This document shows, one piece after another, positions 9,605 through 19,032 of a stretch of DNA of 64,000 nucleotides. The notes beneath the pieces are model-generated. The model did not search any database and was not told where the DNA came from. It saw nothing but the letters and a program-made list of their open reading frames with translations. The translations under genes and the position numbers were made by a program. The stretch covers positions 1-64,000 of the forward strand of contig SVTT01000002.1 in NCBI GenBank assembly GCA_015063625.1. The letters are read 5' to 3'. Origin of the DNA: Oscillospiraceae bacterium (GTDB lineage Bacteria; Bacillota; Clostridia; Oscillospirales; CAG-272). Numbering within the stretch: position 1 is the first letter of the stretch; each line of letters opens with the position of its first letter.

Positions 9605-11242
9605 TTAAGCCTCCTTTTCGGCAGAAGTGTTTTTGTGGATCTTGGCAAGGATCGTATCGTAGGTCAGCCCGTACCTCGCGGCAATATCGCGCGCGTAGCT
9701 CTTTCCGTCGGGCTTGGCACGGTGGATGCGGAAGGAGCGCTTGCCCTCTCCCTCCATACCGGCAACCAGCGTGTCGATGGGTACACCGCCCTCGGGCGCG
9801 GTACGCGCGTTGATGCTCTCGATCTCTGCGGCAAGCTCGTGCAGATGCGTTGAGAAGATGGCGCGGCAGCCCGCACGGGAAAGACCTGCCAGCACCTCGG
9901 CGGCGATATAGGACGCCTCAAAGGAGCCGGTGGAGGAAAGCGACTCGTCAAGCAGCACAAGGCTTTGGTCGGTGACGAGGTCAAAGATCTCTCCGAGTCT
10001 GGCGCATTCCTCTCCGAGTCTGCCCTTGTCGATGGTGTCGTCGGCACCCGTGGGGAAGTGGGTAAAGATGGCGTCCGCAGGGCTGATGACCGCATCGGCG
10101 GCAGGCACGGGAAGCCCCAGCTGCATCATGGCAAGGGCAATGCCGACGGCGCAGGTCACGACCGATTTGCCGCCGCGATTGGGGCCCGTCAGCACATAGA
10201 TACCCGCCTTTTCGTCAAAGGAGATGTCGTTGGTCACCACCTCGTCCTCGATCTTCAGCGCAACGGCGGGATTGTAGAGCGCGGTGGCGCTGAAGGCGCG
10301 TTCCTCGGCGGGGGCAATGGTGGGAACGGCAAGTCTTCCTCCCTTGATGCCGAGAGCACGGATGAGATTGGTTCCCTTCACCAGAAATTCAAGCTCGGGC
10401 AGAAGATTCAGCAGAAAGTCGGTATTTTCAAGCACATAGGTCTGTACGATGCGCTTCCAGGAGCGAAGCGACTGACGGTAGACCTCGTTGATGGCGGAAT
10501 TAAAGGCAAGCGAGAGCGCAGTTTTCTGGTTGTCGGTCTGCTTTTTTCCAAAGGGGACCAGCTCTGCAATACAGGTGTAGGCGTCGCTTTTGAAGTTGAG
10601 GTGCAGGATCTTTTGCAGGGTGTCACCCGAGCGGAACGATTCGGGATTGATGGAGAGCACGCCTGCATCCTTGGGGCGCAGCTGCGCGTCAAGATTCACG
10701 CCGATGGTCACGCTCTTGATCTCGCGTACACGGTTGGTCAGCTCGGCAAGCTTGTCGTTCAGCTCGGCATAGTAGTCGCTCTCCACCAGCTCTGCGATGT
10801 GCGCAGCGAGGTGGCGGAAGGCGGCGCTCTTATAGTCGCTCTTGTGCGCGCAAAGACCGCTGTGAAGCACGTCGATGCTGGAGATATAAAGCTCGATCTC
10901 GGTCATGCTGGAGAGGTAATCGGCGGTATCTCCGCTGTCAGCCTCCAGACGGCGCAGCTCGGTGATGTCGTACAGCACGGGCAAGAGCTTGTTGAAGGTC
11001 TTGCCGATCTCGTCGAAGGCAAGCATATCCTCAAAGATCTCCTCGCGGTAGCGGATGACCTCGGGATCCTTGGTCACGAAATCGCAAAGGCGGGAGTTTT
11101 TAAGGGGCAGGACCTCGGAAAGTCCGAGCTCATCAAGGGTAAACTCGTCGATCAGCGGTGTGCATTCGCCCGAGAGGTGGGCGTGCTTGCTCTCGCCGTC
11201 GGGGTAGAGTAGGCTGAAGTCTTTCAAGTCAAGGTCTGGCAT
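9605..11242 (-). CDS. MutS-family DNA mismatch repair-like ATPase
   Basis: LTGPNRGGKSVV Walker A, SLVLLDESLSSTGSFE, FSTHLHELA. Confidence 0.85.
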   Translation of the reverse strand: MPDLDLKDFSLLYPDGESKHAHLSGECTPLIDEFTLDELGLSEVLPLKNSRLCDFVTKDPEVIRYREEIFEDMLAFDEIGKTFNKLLPVLYDITELRRLEADSGDTADYLSSMTEIELYISSIDVLHSGLCAHKSDYKSAAFRHLAAHIAELVESDYYAELNDKLAELTNRVREIKSVTIGVNLDAQLRPKDAGVLSINPESFRSGDTLQKILHLNFKSDAYTCIAELVPFGKKQTDNQKTALSLAFNSAINEVYRQSLRSWKRIVQTYVLENTDFLLNLLPELEFLVKGTNLIRALGIKGGRLAVPTIAPAEERAFSATALYNPAVALKIEDEVVTNDISFDEKAGIYVLTGPNRGGKSVVTCAVGIALAMMQLGLPVPAADAVISPADAIFTHFPTGADDTIDKGRLGEECARLGEIFDLVTDQSLVLLDESLSSTGSFEASYIAAEVLAGLSRAGCRAIFSTHLHELAAEIESINARTAPEGGVPIDTLVAGMEGEGKRSFRIHRAKPDGKSYARDIAARYGLTYDTILAKIHKNTSAEKEA

Positions 11243-11414
11243 GGGATTCTCCTTGCTATCGTGTCGGGAAACACTTAATATATTAATAGATTATAACACA
11301 CACCGCGCGAAAAATCAACAGCTTTTCGGGAGAAAAAAAGAAAGCCCGCAAAAAGGCTTGCGCGCGGTGGCGAAATGTGGTAAAATGAAGAAAAAAGAAA
11401 AGGGGGGCATCACG

Positions 11415-12698
11415 ATGCAAGCCGATCAACGGAAAAGCTTTTCGACCAAGACTGCCGAGCAACTGTGGCAGTCGCTCTCGGCGCTGCCCCTCGCGGACAC
11501 CGTACGTCCTCCCTTCGGCGGGCGTCCCTTTGCCGACCTTGCCGAGCTGTGGTTTCCCGATCCGCGCAAGGATCGGGCGATGCGTGCCTGCGGCGTGTCC
11601 GACGCGCTGATCGGATCGGGCTCGGATTTTGAACGCTGTGAGGCGTATCTTTCGATACTGCCTCGCCTCGTCGGTTCGCCCCTTTATGCTGCCGCCTGCT
11701 CGGATCTTCTGGCGCTCGGCTGCGATTGCTCGGTCGGGGAGGATGCGGAGCTGATCTGGCAGAGCAGCGCACACCGTCTGCGTGCGCATCCCCTCACGCC
11801 CGATATGCTGCTTGAAGAGGTTGGCGTGGCGCAGGCTCGCTTGGATCTCGCCGACCCGCCATCGACGGGCGAAGCTCGCCTTTGTCCCGTACTCGGGCTT
11901 GATCGGTTGCTTTGCTTGCAAAAGAGGGATCTTGCCGCATATCTTGAACGCCTGTCTGCAAGGACGGGGGAGGGGATCGACGATCTTGAAGGGCTTTCCC
12001 GTGCGATCTCTCTTGCCATCGGGCATCACGCGTCGTGCGGCGCCGCAGTGATCCTTGCCGATCTTTCGCATTATACGTGCTTTGAAAGGCCGAATCCCTA
12101 CCGCACCCGGCAGATCCTTGCCGCCGTCCTTGCCGGAGCATCCCCGAGCGAGGGAGATCGGGCACATTTCACGGCGCAGATGCTTCGTCTTGTGGGCAGA
12201 GAATGCCGTGCGCACGATATGCGCCTTCTTCTGCGTATCACGCGCGAATCCGATACCGTTGGACCACCTTTTTCGGTGGAGGCGGTAGGAAAGCTGCTTC
12301 ATTATCTCAATGAGTCGGGAGCGCTGCCCACCACGGCGCTGCTGACGGGTGTGTGCGATCTGCTCTCGGGAGTTCTGTCGCTGTGCAACGCTGCCCCGAG
12401 CGGAGAGGAGTCCCCGCGCGTGCTGCTTGCGCTTGAAGGGGAATACGCCGACGGTGAGGCGTGCGCCGAGGCGGTTTCTTTCTTGCTTCGCCATGACGCA
12501 GCTCCGTACCTGATCGGACTTATTTCGGATACAAAAAGTGCCTTTTCACATCCCGTTACATGGCTTTTTCGGCAAGAACTGTGTGAGCAGCTGGGTCGCT
12601 GGGCAGAGCAGATGTCCACTCCGCCACCCCTTGAGGTGCTGCTTGATACCGCCGAGCGCATCGCATATCGCGCTGCCGAGCAATTTTTCGGGCGCTGA
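11415..12698 (+). CDS. Divergent uronate isomerase (UxaC)-like protein, probably non-catalytic
   Basis: ATG after AGGGGGG; colinear with UxaC at FADLAELWFPDPRKDRAMRACGV and DTKSAFSHPVTWLFRQELCEQLGRW...AAEQFF, but metal-binding motifs absent. Confidence 0.6.
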   Translation: MQADQRKSFSTKTAEQLWQSLSALPLADTVRPPFGGRPFADLAELWFPDPRKDRAMRACGVSDALIGSGSDFERCEAYLSILPRLVGSPLYAAACSDLLALGCDCSVGEDAELIWQSSAHRLRAHPLTPDMLLEEVGVAQARLDLADPPSTGEARLCPVLGLDRLLCLQKRDLAAYLERLSARTGEGIDDLEGLSRAISLAIGHHASCGAAVILADLSHYTCFERPNPYRTRQILAAVLAGASPSEGDRAHFTAQMLRLVGRECRAHDMRLLLRITRESDTVGPPFSVEAVGKLLHYLNESGALPTTALLTGVCDLLSGVLSLCNAAPSGEESPRVLLALEGEYADGEACAEAVSFLLRHDAAPYLIGLISDTKSAFSHPVTWLFRQELCEQLGRWAEQMSTPPPLEVLLDTAERIAYRAAEQFFGR

Positions 12699-12735
12699 AA
12701 AGCCGCCGGGGCATGCATTGTGTACGAAAGAACAA

Positions 12736-12958
12736 GAGGCTACGTCATTTAGATGCAGAAGGTGTGATCTTGGCACGTTAGGCGTATACAAATACGTCGA
12801 GTGCCAAGAGCGCACCTAAAAAACACACATTTAAATTGAAATTCGCAAGAATTTCTACCTAAAAAGCCGCCTTTTCTGCCATTTTTGACAGATAAAGCGG
12901 CTTCATTTTTCAGTTTCCTCTTTGTGTGTTTTTGTTCGGCGCTAAATGAATCAGCCCC
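12736..12958 (+). repeat. Convergent-gap hairpin element, copy A (223 bp)
   Basis: Essentially identical to reverse complement of 31422-31644; inverted ends ggggct...tcatttag. Confidence 0.92.
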
Positions 12959-13102
12959 TTTTCCGTTCGCCTCCAAAGCTCGCACGGCGAATGCCACTCG
13001 GCGAAGGCGGAATATCGGTGCGAAGCAACAGACTCGCCGCAGGCGAATAGAACCGGCGTTGTGTCGGTGCCGACACAACGCCTATGCTCCGGGCGTTTTT
13101 CC

Positions 13103-14023
13103 TTATCCGTCGATATCGAATTGCTTGATCGCCTTGACAGCAAGTCCTTCCTCGTATTCTCTTACCTCGCCGAGCGCGAAAAAGCGTCCGTTCTCGCCGT
13201 AAAGGGTAAGCCGCGTGCCGGGCTCGTGCGAGAGCTTCAGCTTTTTGAGGTAGATCTCGCATCCGCTGCGGCAGAGGCGCTCGTAAAAGGAGGGGAGAGA
13301 AAGTCGTTCGAGGTCCGCAAAAAGGCTTTCCACGGGCAGGAGCAGGGCAAGGCGTGCTTCTGTGTCAAGCGCCTCCAGCCTCTCGAGCGTGTGGCAATCC
13401 CGAATCAGAAAATTGCCCGCCGCCGTACGCCGCAACGCCGCCATGGCACCGCCGCAGCCGAGCGCATTGCCGAGGTCGGCACAGACCGTGCGGATGTAGG
13501 TGCCCGATGAGCAATGAACCGAAAGGCGATAGCGGTCGGGCGCGTCGGTCCTCTCGGCGTTCAGCTCAAACAGCGTGATCTCACGGGGCTTCCGCTCGAT
13601 CTCCATCCCTGCACGGGCAAGGTCGACCAGCTTTTTTCCTCCCACCTTGAGGGCACTGTACATCGGCGGCGTTTGCAGCTGCCTGCCGATGCGGCTTCGG
13701 CAGAGCCCGATCACCTCTTTTACACTCGGTATGGCGGCACACGTGGTTAAAATACGGCCGCTTGTGTCCTCGGTGTCGGTGGTGATGCCAAGCTGCAGGA
13801 CCGCCTCGTAGCGCTTGTCGTGCGCCGTGAGGTATTCCGCCGCCTTGGCGGCTCGTCCTATGAGAAGGACCAGCACGCCGGTCGCCATCGGATCCAGCGT
13901 GCCTGTGTGACCCACGCGGCGCGTGCCGTAAAGGCGTCTGATCCGCGCGACCACGTCGTGCGAGGTCATCCCCGCAGGCTTGTCGATCAGTAAAACGCCC
14001 GAGGGCTCGGTTAGCTTTGACAT
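13103..14023 (-). CDS. truB: tRNA pseudouridine(55) synthase TruB
   Basis: GVLLIDKPAGMTSHDVVARIRR, GHTGTLDPMATGVL. Confidence 0.93.
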   Translation of the reverse strand: MSKLTEPSGVLLIDKPAGMTSHDVVARIRRLYGTRRVGHTGTLDPMATGVLVLLIGRAAKAAEYLTAHDKRYEAVLQLGITTDTEDTSGRILTTCAAIPSVKEVIGLCRSRIGRQLQTPPMYSALKVGGKKLVDLARAGMEIERKPREITLFELNAERTDAPDRYRLSVHCSSGTYIRTVCADLGNALGCGGAMAALRRTAAGNFLIRDCHTLERLEALDTEARLALLLPVESLFADLERLSLPSFYERLCRSGCEIYLKKLKLSHEPGTRLTLYGENGRFFALGEVREYEEGLAVKAIKQFDIDG

Positions 14024-14070
14024 ATCTGTCCTTTCCCGAAAAGCCGACCGCAGCGCGGTCGGCTTTTCTC

Positions 14071-14640
14071 TTATATCAAGATCTCGTCAAGGGTGTGCTT
14101 GGGCACGAAATGCGTACCGTTTTCATCTCTCCAATAGGTCATCGTGCCGTCCCTTGAGTCGGCAAGAGCCACCTCCTCGGCGGGCTTCCCGAGCGCGATG
14201 GCAAGCTGGGGCACATAGCGCTCGTCGATGCCGAAGTCCTCGGACATGCGCTTCGGGTCAAAGCTTGCAAGCATGCAGCCGCCAAAGCCCATTTCGACCG
14301 CGCCGAGCAGAATGGTCTGCGCGGCAATGCCCACGTCCTTTTTCATCAGAGCGTCGGGGCTGCCTGCTTCACTGTCGGCAAGCATGAGGATGAAGCCGGT
14401 GGGATGCTTTCCTTTGGGCGGGAGGGGAATGCCCAGCGAGGCTGCAAAGCGGCAGTTGCCGAGCATTTTGCCAAGGTCGGACTTTTCTGTGAGAATGCGG
14501 TAGCGCAGGGGCTGCTTATTCATGCCCGAGGCGGTGCGGCGCGCAAGATCGACCAAGGCGGTCATCTGTTGCCGCGTGATGGGCGTGCCCTCGTCGAAGG
14601 CGCGATAGCTCCGATTTTTCAGTACCAGTTCTTCGATCAT
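14071..14640 (-). CDS. Nitroreductase family protein
   Basis: LKNRSYRAFDEGTPI, GMNKQPLRYRILTE. Confidence 0.85.
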   Translation of the reverse strand: MIEELVLKNRSYRAFDEGTPITRQQMTALVDLARRTASGMNKQPLRYRILTEKSDLGKMLGNCRFAASLGIPLPPKGKHPTGFILMLADSEAGSPDALMKKDVGIAAQTILLGAVEMGFGGCMLASFDPKRMSEDFGIDERYVPQLAIALGKPAEEVALADSRDGTMTYWRDENGTHFVPKHTLDEILI

Positions 14641-14655
14641 AAAAGGCTCCGTTCC

Positions 14656-15303
14656 TTAAAAATGTACCGTAGCGGCGTTGATCGTGAAGCCCTTTTCCGA
14701 AAAATTCTTTTCGTATTCGGTCATCACGTTGCCCTCGCTCTGAGGACTGTTGTGGAGGTCGCGCGTCACGTCGGTGACGGTAAGCCCCATGGCGGCAAAT
14801 TCCTCGAGAGAAAATTCAAAGAGCCCCACGTTATCGGTCTTAAAGCGCAGCACACCGCCCGGCTTCAGCACCTCGCGATAGCGCGCAAGGAAATCGCGGT
14901 GTGTCAGACGCCGCTTGGCGTGGCGCGCCTTGGGCCACGGGTCGCTGAAATTGAGGTACAGACAGTCAATACTGTGTGGGGGAAACCACTCGGTCAGATT
15001 TTCGGCGTTGCCGATGAGAAAACGGAGGTTGTCGGGACGGGTGTCGGCGGCGCGCTCCGCCTTTTCAAGGGCAAGGCAGGCAACGTCGGCAACGCGCTCC
15101 ATGGCGATGAAATTCACATCTGGGTGGGCGGCAGCCATGCCACAGGCAAAGTTGCCCTTTCCGCATCCGATCTCCAGATGGAGAGCTCGTTTTTTTGTGA
15201 AGCGATATTGCGGATCCTCCTTGAGGAGCAAGGGGCTTTCGATCAAAAGATCCGCACAGGCGGCGATCCGCTCGGCGCCGTGCTTTTTCTTGCGGGCGCG
15301 CAT
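14656..15303 (-). CDS. trmB: tRNA (guanine-N7-)-methyltransferase
   Basis: LEIGCGKGNF, LYLNFSDPWPKARHAKRRL. Confidence 0.93.
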   Translation of the reverse strand: MRARKKKHGAERIAACADLLIESPLLLKEDPQYRFTKKRALHLEIGCGKGNFACGMAAAHPDVNFIAMERVADVACLALEKAERAADTRPDNLRFLIGNAENLTEWFPPHSIDCLYLNFSDPWPKARHAKRRLTHRDFLARYREVLKPGGVLRFKTDNVGLFEFSLEEFAAMGLTVTDVTRDLHNSPQSEGNVMTEYEKNFSEKGFTINAATVHF

Positions 15304-16397
15304 CAGACGTTGAAGCGGAAGACAACAATGTCCCCGTCCTGCATCACGTATTCCTTGCCCTCACTGCGCAAAAGCCCCATTTCCTTCACGCCGTTCATGC
15401 TGCCGATGCGCTCAAGATCGGCAAAGGAGACCACCTCGGCACGGATAAAGCCGCGCTCGAAATCGCTGTGGATCTTGCCGGCGGCACCGGGCGCCTTGGT
15501 GCCTTTTGTGATGGTCCAGGCGCGGACCTCCTTCGGCCCTGCGGTGAGAAAGCTGATCAGACCGAGCAGAGAGTAGCTTGCCTTGATAAGGCGGTCAAGA
15601 CCGCTTTCGGAAATGCCGAGATCGTCAAGGAACGCCTGCTTTTCCTCACCGGACAGTTCGGCGATCTCCGCCTCGATCTGGGCGCAGACGGGGAGAATTT
15701 CCGCATGCTCCTTGTCGGCAAATGCCTTCAGTGCGGCGTACATCGGATTTGCCTCGGGCTCGTCCCCCACGTCGTTCTCGCTGATGTTGGCAACGTAGAT
15801 GACGGGCTTCATGGTCAGCAGAGGGGTGTCGGCAAACAGGGCGCGCTCGTCCTCGGAAAGCTCGACCGCGCGGGCGGTCTGTCCCTCGCAGAGTGCGGCG
15901 TGCACGCGCTCCAGCACCGAGAGCTCGGCGGCGAGTGTCTTGTCGCCCTTCATAGCTTTTTTGGTGCGGTCGATGCGGCGCTCCATCATCTCGATGTCCG
16001 AGAAGATGAGCTCCATGTTGATGGTTTCAAGATCGCGGATGGGATCCACAGCACCGTCAACGTGGATGATGTTGTCATCCTCAAAGCAGCGAACCACGTG
16101 GATCACGGCGTCGACCTCGCGGATGTGCGAGAGAAATTTATTGCCAAGTCCCTCACCCTTGGAGGCGCCGCGCACGAGTCCCGCGATATCGACGAATTCG
16201 ATGACGGCGGGAGTATATTTTTCGGGTGCGTACATATTGGCAAGATAGTCCATGCGCGCATCGGGCACTGCCACCACGCCCACGTTGGGCTCAATGGTGC
16301 AGAAGGGATAGTTGGCAGATTCCGCACCTGCGTTGGTCAGTGCGTTAAAAAGCGTGCTTTTGCCCACGTTGGGCAAACCTACGATACCAAGCTTCAT
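15303..16397 (-). CDS. ychF: Ribosome-binding ATPase YchF
   Basis: MKLGIVGLPNVGKSTLFNALTNAGAESANYPFCTIEPNVG. Confidence 0.95.
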   Translation of the reverse strand: MKLGIVGLPNVGKSTLFNALTNAGAESANYPFCTIEPNVGVVAVPDARMDYLANMYAPEKYTPAVIEFVDIAGLVRGASKGEGLGNKFLSHIREVDAVIHVVRCFEDDNIIHVDGAVDPIRDLETINMELIFSDIEMMERRIDRTKKAMKGDKTLAAELSVLERVHAALCEGQTARAVELSEDERALFADTPLLTMKPVIYVANISENDVGDEPEANPMYAALKAFADKEHAEILPVCAQIEAEIAELSGEEKQAFLDDLGISESGLDRLIKASYSLLGLISFLTAGPKEVRAWTITKGTKAPGAAGKIHSDFERGFIRAEVVSFADLERIGSMNGVKEMGLLRSEGKEYVMQDGDIVVFRFNV

Positions 16398-16673
16398 CAG
16401 AAATCTCCTTTGGTCGCAAACTTCTCTTTATCATATCACAAAAACCGACTCTTTTCAAGGGGCAGTCCCCAAAATCTTGTTGAAATTCGAAATTAAATAA
16501 AAACTGCAATTTTTTTTGAAAAAGCCTTTTCAAAAGCAAAAACATATGCTATAATATAATATAAATATTCTGTAGAGCAGAGTGTCATGCTTTGATGAAA
16601 ATTTACAGGCGTTTGGCACCGTGTGCGAGATTGTCCTGTGGTATCATCATAAAATGCAATTCGGAGGGTGAAA

Positions 16674-17366
16674 ATGGTAGGAACGAAAATTCTCATCGTA
16701 GACGATGATCTGGGTATCTGTGACGTCCTGAAGGTGCACTTTGAGGCGGAGGGCTGTGACGTCAGCGTTGCCAATGACGGCGTTGAGGGCGTTGCGGCGT
16801 TCAAGTCGGGGAATCCCGATCTGGTGCTGCTCGACATCATGCTGCCCAAGAAGGACGGACAGCAGGTGCTTGCCGAGATCCGCAAGGAATCCACAAAGCC
16901 CGTGATCATGGTGACCGCGAAGGGCGAGGTGTTTGACAAGGTCCTCGCACTGGAGATGGGCGCGGACGACGTGGTCGTCAAGCCCTTTGATCTGAAGGAG
17001 CTCAGTGCCCGTGTCAAGGCAGTGCTCCGTCGCTACCAATCGCACCTTGATCAGGATGACGGCGATACCATCAAATTTGATAATTTTGAGATCAGCCAGG
17101 ATAAATTTGAGCTCAAGCTGAAGGGCAAGAAGGTGGATATCCCCCCCAAGGAGCTGCAGCTGCTTTATTGCCTTGCCTCCAACCCGAACCGCGTGTTCAG
17201 CCGCGAGCAGCTGCTTGAGCACGTATGGGATTTCGCCTTCCTTGGTGATTCGCGCACGGTGGACGTACATATCAAGCGTCTGCGCGAGAAGCTGGAGGGT
17301 GTTTCGGACAAATGGTCGCTGAAGACGGTTTGGGGAATCGGCTACAAATTCGAGCTTTATAACTGA
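16674..17366 (+). CDS. OmpR-family response regulator
   Basis: ILIVDDDLGICDVL, LLDIMLPKKDG, winged-helix C-terminus. Confidence 0.92.
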   Translation: MVGTKILIVDDDLGICDVLKVHFEAEGCDVSVANDGVEGVAAFKSGNPDLVLLDIMLPKKDGQQVLAEIRKESTKPVIMVTAKGEVFDKVLALEMGADDVVVKPFDLKELSARVKAVLRRYQSHLDQDDGDTIKFDNFEISQDKFELKLKGKKVDIPPKELQLLYCLASNPNRVFSREQLLEHVWDFAFLGDSRTVDVHIKRLREKLEGVSDKWSLKTVWGIGYKFELYN

Positions 17367-17394
17367 TAGGGACGAGAGATCGGATCCCCGGGGA

Positions 17395-17466
17395 GGACGA
17401 GAGAGCGAATCGAACACGCCCGCAGGCGCATTTTACGGGCGCTTTTGCCCCACTCTCTTTGTAAAG
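17395..17466 (+). repeat. ~72-bp dispersed repeat (copy 2), between response regulator and kinase genes
   Basis: Homologous to reverse complement of 52-125. Confidence 0.85.
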
Positions 17467-17542
17467 CCGATCGGCTTGAGTACAGGGCATCGCACCCTCG
17501 TGCGATCGCCCTGTCTGTATTTTCGATAAAAAAGAGGGAATT

Positions 17543-19009
17543 ATGTTTAAGAGCGTATTTGCCAAGTACATCACGGCATTTATGTGTATCATTTTTGTCA
17601 GCTTTCTCGTTCTGGTTCTGCTCATTACCACAATGGTCAACAACTATGCGGTCAGTGCCAAGCAGGAGCTTCTTGCCAATGCGGCGGAGAGTGCGGCGAC
17701 CTTTCTGGGTTCGCGAATGAAGAACAGCAATACCGAGCCGAATGCCTTTGAAAAAATGATCAACGGCATGGCGGCGGACGTCGATCGCATGCTGCTTGCT
17801 ATGGAGGCGACGGGGGATGATATCACCATGCTGCTGGTGGATAATGACGGCAACGTGATCCGCATGGCGGAAAACGGCAAAGCCCATGAGAGCGATGCCG
17901 ATATTCCGCGCTCGGTGCTTGACGAGGTCAACGGTGGCGTGCGCATTTCGGAGTTTTCGGTTCTTGAAGGCGTGTTTGAGGAGCCGCAGTTCTTTTATGC
18001 GGCACCTGTGTATACCACGGACGGAACCAGCGTGTGCGGCACGGTGTTTGCTTGTGCCTCCTCGGCTACACTGGATGCCCTGCTCGGCGTCATGCTCAAG
18101 ACCGTGATCATTGCCAGCCTCTGGATCATGCTGGCGGCACTGGTGGCAGTCTATCTTATCACCGAGCGCGTCATCCGTCCCTTGCGTCACATGAGTGGTA
18201 TGGCAAAGGAATTTGCTGCGGGCAACTTTGAAGCGCGCGTTTCGGTCGAGGGACAGGATGAGGTTGCCGAGCTTGCCGTGGCATTCAACAATATGGCAAG
18301 CTCGCTTTCGCAGCTTGAGGTCATGCGCAATACCTTTATGGCAAACGTGTCGCACGATCTGCGCACGCCTATGACCACGATCTCGGGCTTTATCGATAAC
18401 ATTCTTTCGGGTGCGATCCCTCCCGAAAAGCGGGATTATTATCTCAATCTTATCCGCAATGAGGTCCAGCGCCTGGCGCGTCTTGTTGCGTCGCTGCTGG
18501 ACATCTCACGCATCCAGGCGGGCGACCGAAAATTTGAAATGAAGCCCTTCGACATCTGTGAGATGGCAAGGATCATTCTCATTTCCTTTGAGCAAAAGAT
18601 CGAGGCAAAGCGCCTTGATGTCGAGTTCTTGTGTGATGATGAGCGAATGACGGTGCTTGCCGACCGCGATGCGATCTATCAGATCCTTTACAACATTTGT
18701 GATAATGCCGTGAAATTTTCAAGGGAGGAAGGGAAGCTGCGTGTCGCATTGACCCAAAGAGAAGACGGCAAGGTACAGATCTCGGTGTATAACGAGGGTG
18801 CGGGTATTGCCGCTGACGATCTTCCCTTTGTCTTCGAGCGCTTCTATAAGGGCGATAAGAGCAGGGGACTTGATAAGAGTGGTGTGGGACTTGGCATGTT
18901 TATTTCCAAAACCATCATCGAAGCGCATCATGAAAAAATTTGGGTGAAGAGTGAGCAGGGCAGCTATTGTGAGTTCAACTTCACGCTTCCGCAGACAGGC
19001 GAGCGATGA
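17543..19009 (+). CDS. Sensor histidine kinase
   Basis: HAMP; FMANVSHDLRTPMTTISGF; GVGLGMFISKTI. Confidence 0.92.
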   Translation: MFKSVFAKYITAFMCIIFVSFLVLVLLITTMVNNYAVSAKQELLANAAESAATFLGSRMKNSNTEPNAFEKMINGMAADVDRMLLAMEATGDDITMLLVDNDGNVIRMAENGKAHESDADIPRSVLDEVNGGVRISEFSVLEGVFEEPQFFYAAPVYTTDGTSVCGTVFACASSATLDALLGVMLKTVIIASLWIMLAALVAVYLITERVIRPLRHMSGMAKEFAAGNFEARVSVEGQDEVAELAVAFNNMASSLSQLEVMRNTFMANVSHDLRTPMTTISGFIDNILSGAIPPEKRDYYLNLIRNEVQRLARLVASLLDISRIQAGDRKFEMKPFDICEMARIILISFEQKIEAKRLDVEFLCDDERMTVLADRDAIYQILYNICDNAVKFSREEGKLRVALTQREDGKVQISVYNEGAGIAADDLPFVFERFYKGDKSRGLDKSGVGLGMFISKTIIEAHHEKIWVKSEQGSYCEFNFTLPQTGER

Positions 19010-19032
19010 TCATCTCCCGAAAGGAGTCGTTT

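Noticed and set aside
12749-13078. 109-aa ORF and its matches at 31329-31631 and 30956-31495
   Set aside because: Identical peptides arise from reading through the repeated 223-bp hairpin element, not from a conserved protein gene.
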